From DASPJR01 sp035628505 (GTDB lineage: Bacteria > Planctomycetota > SZUA-567 > H5-PLA8), in NCBI GenBank assembly GCA_035628505.1, contig DASPJR010000217.1, forward strand, positions 1 through 16,338: a DNA stretch of 16,338 nt, given 5' to 3'. Position numbers and translations under genes: made by a program. How positions within the stretch are numbered: the first letter of the stretch is position 1; each line of letters starts with the position of its first letter. The notes beneath the pieces are model-generated. The model was not told the DNA's origin. It did not search any database and worked only from the letters and a program-made list of their open reading frames with translations. Below, piece by piece: positions 16,001-16,338 of this stretch.

Positions 16001-16338
16001 AAAGACAACTTCAGCTTGAACGCGAGCGTGAATGTCGGCGACGATGTCGTCGGCAAAGATACGACGCTGGCAGTGGAAGTCGCCGGCCAGCGCTTCACGG
16101 GAAAGCTCGACCAGAAGCTGCGCGATTTCACCAATGCGGATGCCAAGTGGACGGTGAAAGCCAATGTCCGAAAGCAGCCGGCGGGCACGGTCGTAGTAAC
16201 GCTGAAAGTAAAGAAGGCCAGCCTCGGCCTTGGCTTCAATCAACTGGGAGTTACCGCCCACGGCGATCCGTCGGACATCGTCGAGAAGGACATTCCGGTG
16301 CGGCTGGAGATCGGCACGCGCAGCTTTGAGGTGCTTGT
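13064..16338 (+). CDS. Secreted beta-helix / choice-of-anchor Q / Ig-like / PKD protein (3' end cut by window edge)
   Basis: The frame is open for 1091 codons and leaves the window without a stop. Residues 1-25 are a signal peptide ending ATAHA before GTIFVDAAAQ. Residues about 50-340 form a right-handed parallel beta-helix with repeated coils such as GGAIFTHSRLELTDCTFEYN, GGAIQLRGGDSTFQACLF and SPSIINCTFNANAANSG. Residues about 354-430 match a choice-of-anchor Q segment (DPLFVDADG, SPSIDAGDN, DLAGNRRF, DQGAYE). A cadherin-like Ig domain (about 434-519) is followed by three tandem 88-residue Ig-like repeats (about 520-783), two PKD domains (about 786-870 with YLWDFGDGG, and 871-958 with YVWNFGDGS) and an unclassified beta-rich module (959 to edge). 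It is probably exported and surface-attached or an adhesin; a sorting signal would lie beyond the edge. The beta-helix part is visibly more AT-rich than the neighbours. Polysaccharide lyase activity is possible for such helices, but I see no catalytic signature. Confidence 0.9.
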   Translation, partial: MPNRFTARRAGGLILALVMAATAHAGTIFVDAAAQPGGDGQSWATAFRTFQEAIDVAAINDEVLVAQGTYKPSKRTDINNSRTANFTIEGGLTVRGGYAGTGHQDPSIRDIVSYPTIFNGDLNGDDDHTKAGNDPARNNSENCYEIINSLSDLTLDGLIFKNGAAVAPWPRSAGGAIFTHSRLELTDCTFEYNSAKDVAGAILTGQIFATRCRFKGNFSASAGGAIQLRGGDSTFQACLFLKNSANDKGGAIQIVSFSASQKFINCVFAGNTAQLKGAALWIESTSPSIINCTFNANAANSGVIYNHSVSPSISNSIFSGNSGGDISGDANSFPAVTYTNSQDWTGGGIGNISADPLFVDADGADNIIGTYDDDYRMQANSPSIDAGDNAKVPAGVITDLAGNRRFDDDPNVTNTGSGTGSIVDQGAYERVFRPLAVNDAASTHQGNNVQLSVFDNDVTLNGGTLSITGVTQGTSGTVTIQGTKVTYSPNAGFVGSDSFTYTISTGEESPDTGTVTITVTNTAPQNTDQTVSTHWGTAKSITLAGSDADNDVITFAVVAQPQHGTLSGTAPNLTYTPMGTFTGADSFTYKVNDGAADSNVATITINVTNTAPQNADQTVSTHWGTAKSITLAGSDAESDVITFAVVAQPQHGTLSGTAPDLTYTPTGTFTGADSFTYKVNDGVADSNVATIIIDVANTVPLATDQTVSTHWGTAKTVRLTGGDADNDALTFTIVAQPQHGTLSGTAPDLTYTPTGTFTGSDSFTFTVNDGVADSLPATVTINVTNNAPTVLSAASPTSATPLEPITFTSLGTDADGDTLTYLWDFGDGGTSTDPNATHAYAAVGSYTAMVTVSDAAGGTASATVLVQVSKAPTGRVTTSDVVAFGNLPFTFDASTSTDPENAIVSYVWNFGDGSPNGSGQVISKIYEQPGTYTVTLTITDAAGVSTTISRVVEVLPANQAGLFNGFINYKVGWDRTADNKDNFSLNASVNVGDDVVGKDTTLAVEVAGQRFTGKLDQKLRDFTNADAKWTVKANVRKQPAGTVVVTLKVKKASLGLGFNQLGVTAHGDPSDIVEKDIPVRLEIGTRSFEVL
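14621..15412 (+). repeat. Three tandem 264-bp repeats encoding 88-residue Ig-like domains
   Basis: Units lie at 14621-14884, 14885-15148 and 15149-15412, each 264 bp and in frame. By eye the first two differ at about 23 of 264 positions, and the third is clearly more diverged. Each encodes a cadherin-like bacterial Ig domain with DQTVSTHWGTAK, AQPQHGTLSGTAP, YTP, GTFTG and a VNDG turn. Asp-rich turns (SDADND) suggest calcium binding, as in related adhesin domains. Confidence 0.9.

Noticed and set aside
15049..16261. Minus-strand frames opposite the Ig/PKD region
   Set aside because: The plus-strand frame shows clear Ig-like repeats and PKD motifs; the minus-strand products only mirror these repeats.

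Overview
The window reads as a GC-rich chromosomal segment from a Gram-negative-type bacterium of the PVC superphylum, most likely a planctomycete or close relative. The lineage is inferred from the families present: DUF6797 secreted propeller proteins in several copies, a choice-of-anchor Q right-handed beta-helix protein with cadherin-like and PKD modules, and a DUF4388/PEGA membrane protein. No rRNA or other taxonomic marker is present, so the phylum is not proven. I see no tRNA, rRNA, CRISPR array, insertion sequence or phage gene.

Left end (1-1069): the 3' part of an NrnA-like DHH phosphoesterase gene runs off the left edge on the minus strand. It is divergent from a long plus-strand gene and separated from it by 191 bp holding a good sigma70-like promoter. 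The plus-strand gene (1070-4333) encodes a 1087-residue bitopic membrane protein. Its cytoplasmic part is a DUF4388 domain carrying an MshEN-like double motif, followed by one transmembrane helix, a helical stalk, a PEGA domain and a C-terminal beta-propeller.

Middle (4334-12517): a convergent gap holds a small coding remnant and a minus-strand intrinsic terminator. It is followed by three tandem paralogous minus-strand genes for secreted DUF6797/beta-propeller proteins. Terminators and gaps suggest two transcription units. The upstream gene (10133-12517) is transcribed alone and ends at a strong hairpin. The other two (7538-9835, then 4618-7467) are 70 bp apart and probably co-transcribed, with a second hairpin terminator after the last. 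Only the last gene carries an N-terminal PA14 domain.

Right end (12518-16338): a 546-bp divergent intergenic region with palindromes and phased AT tracts leads to a plus-strand gene that starts at 13064 and is still open at the right edge (at least 1091 codons). It encodes a large secreted modular protein: signal peptide, right-handed beta-helix, choice-of-anchor Q segment, one cadherin-like Ig domain, three tandem 88-residue Ig-like repeats, two PKD domains and an unclassified C-terminal module. Overall this is a region of secreted carbohydrate-contact or surface proteins beside a membrane protein that may sense an internal signal. That functional link is inference from domains and adjacency only.
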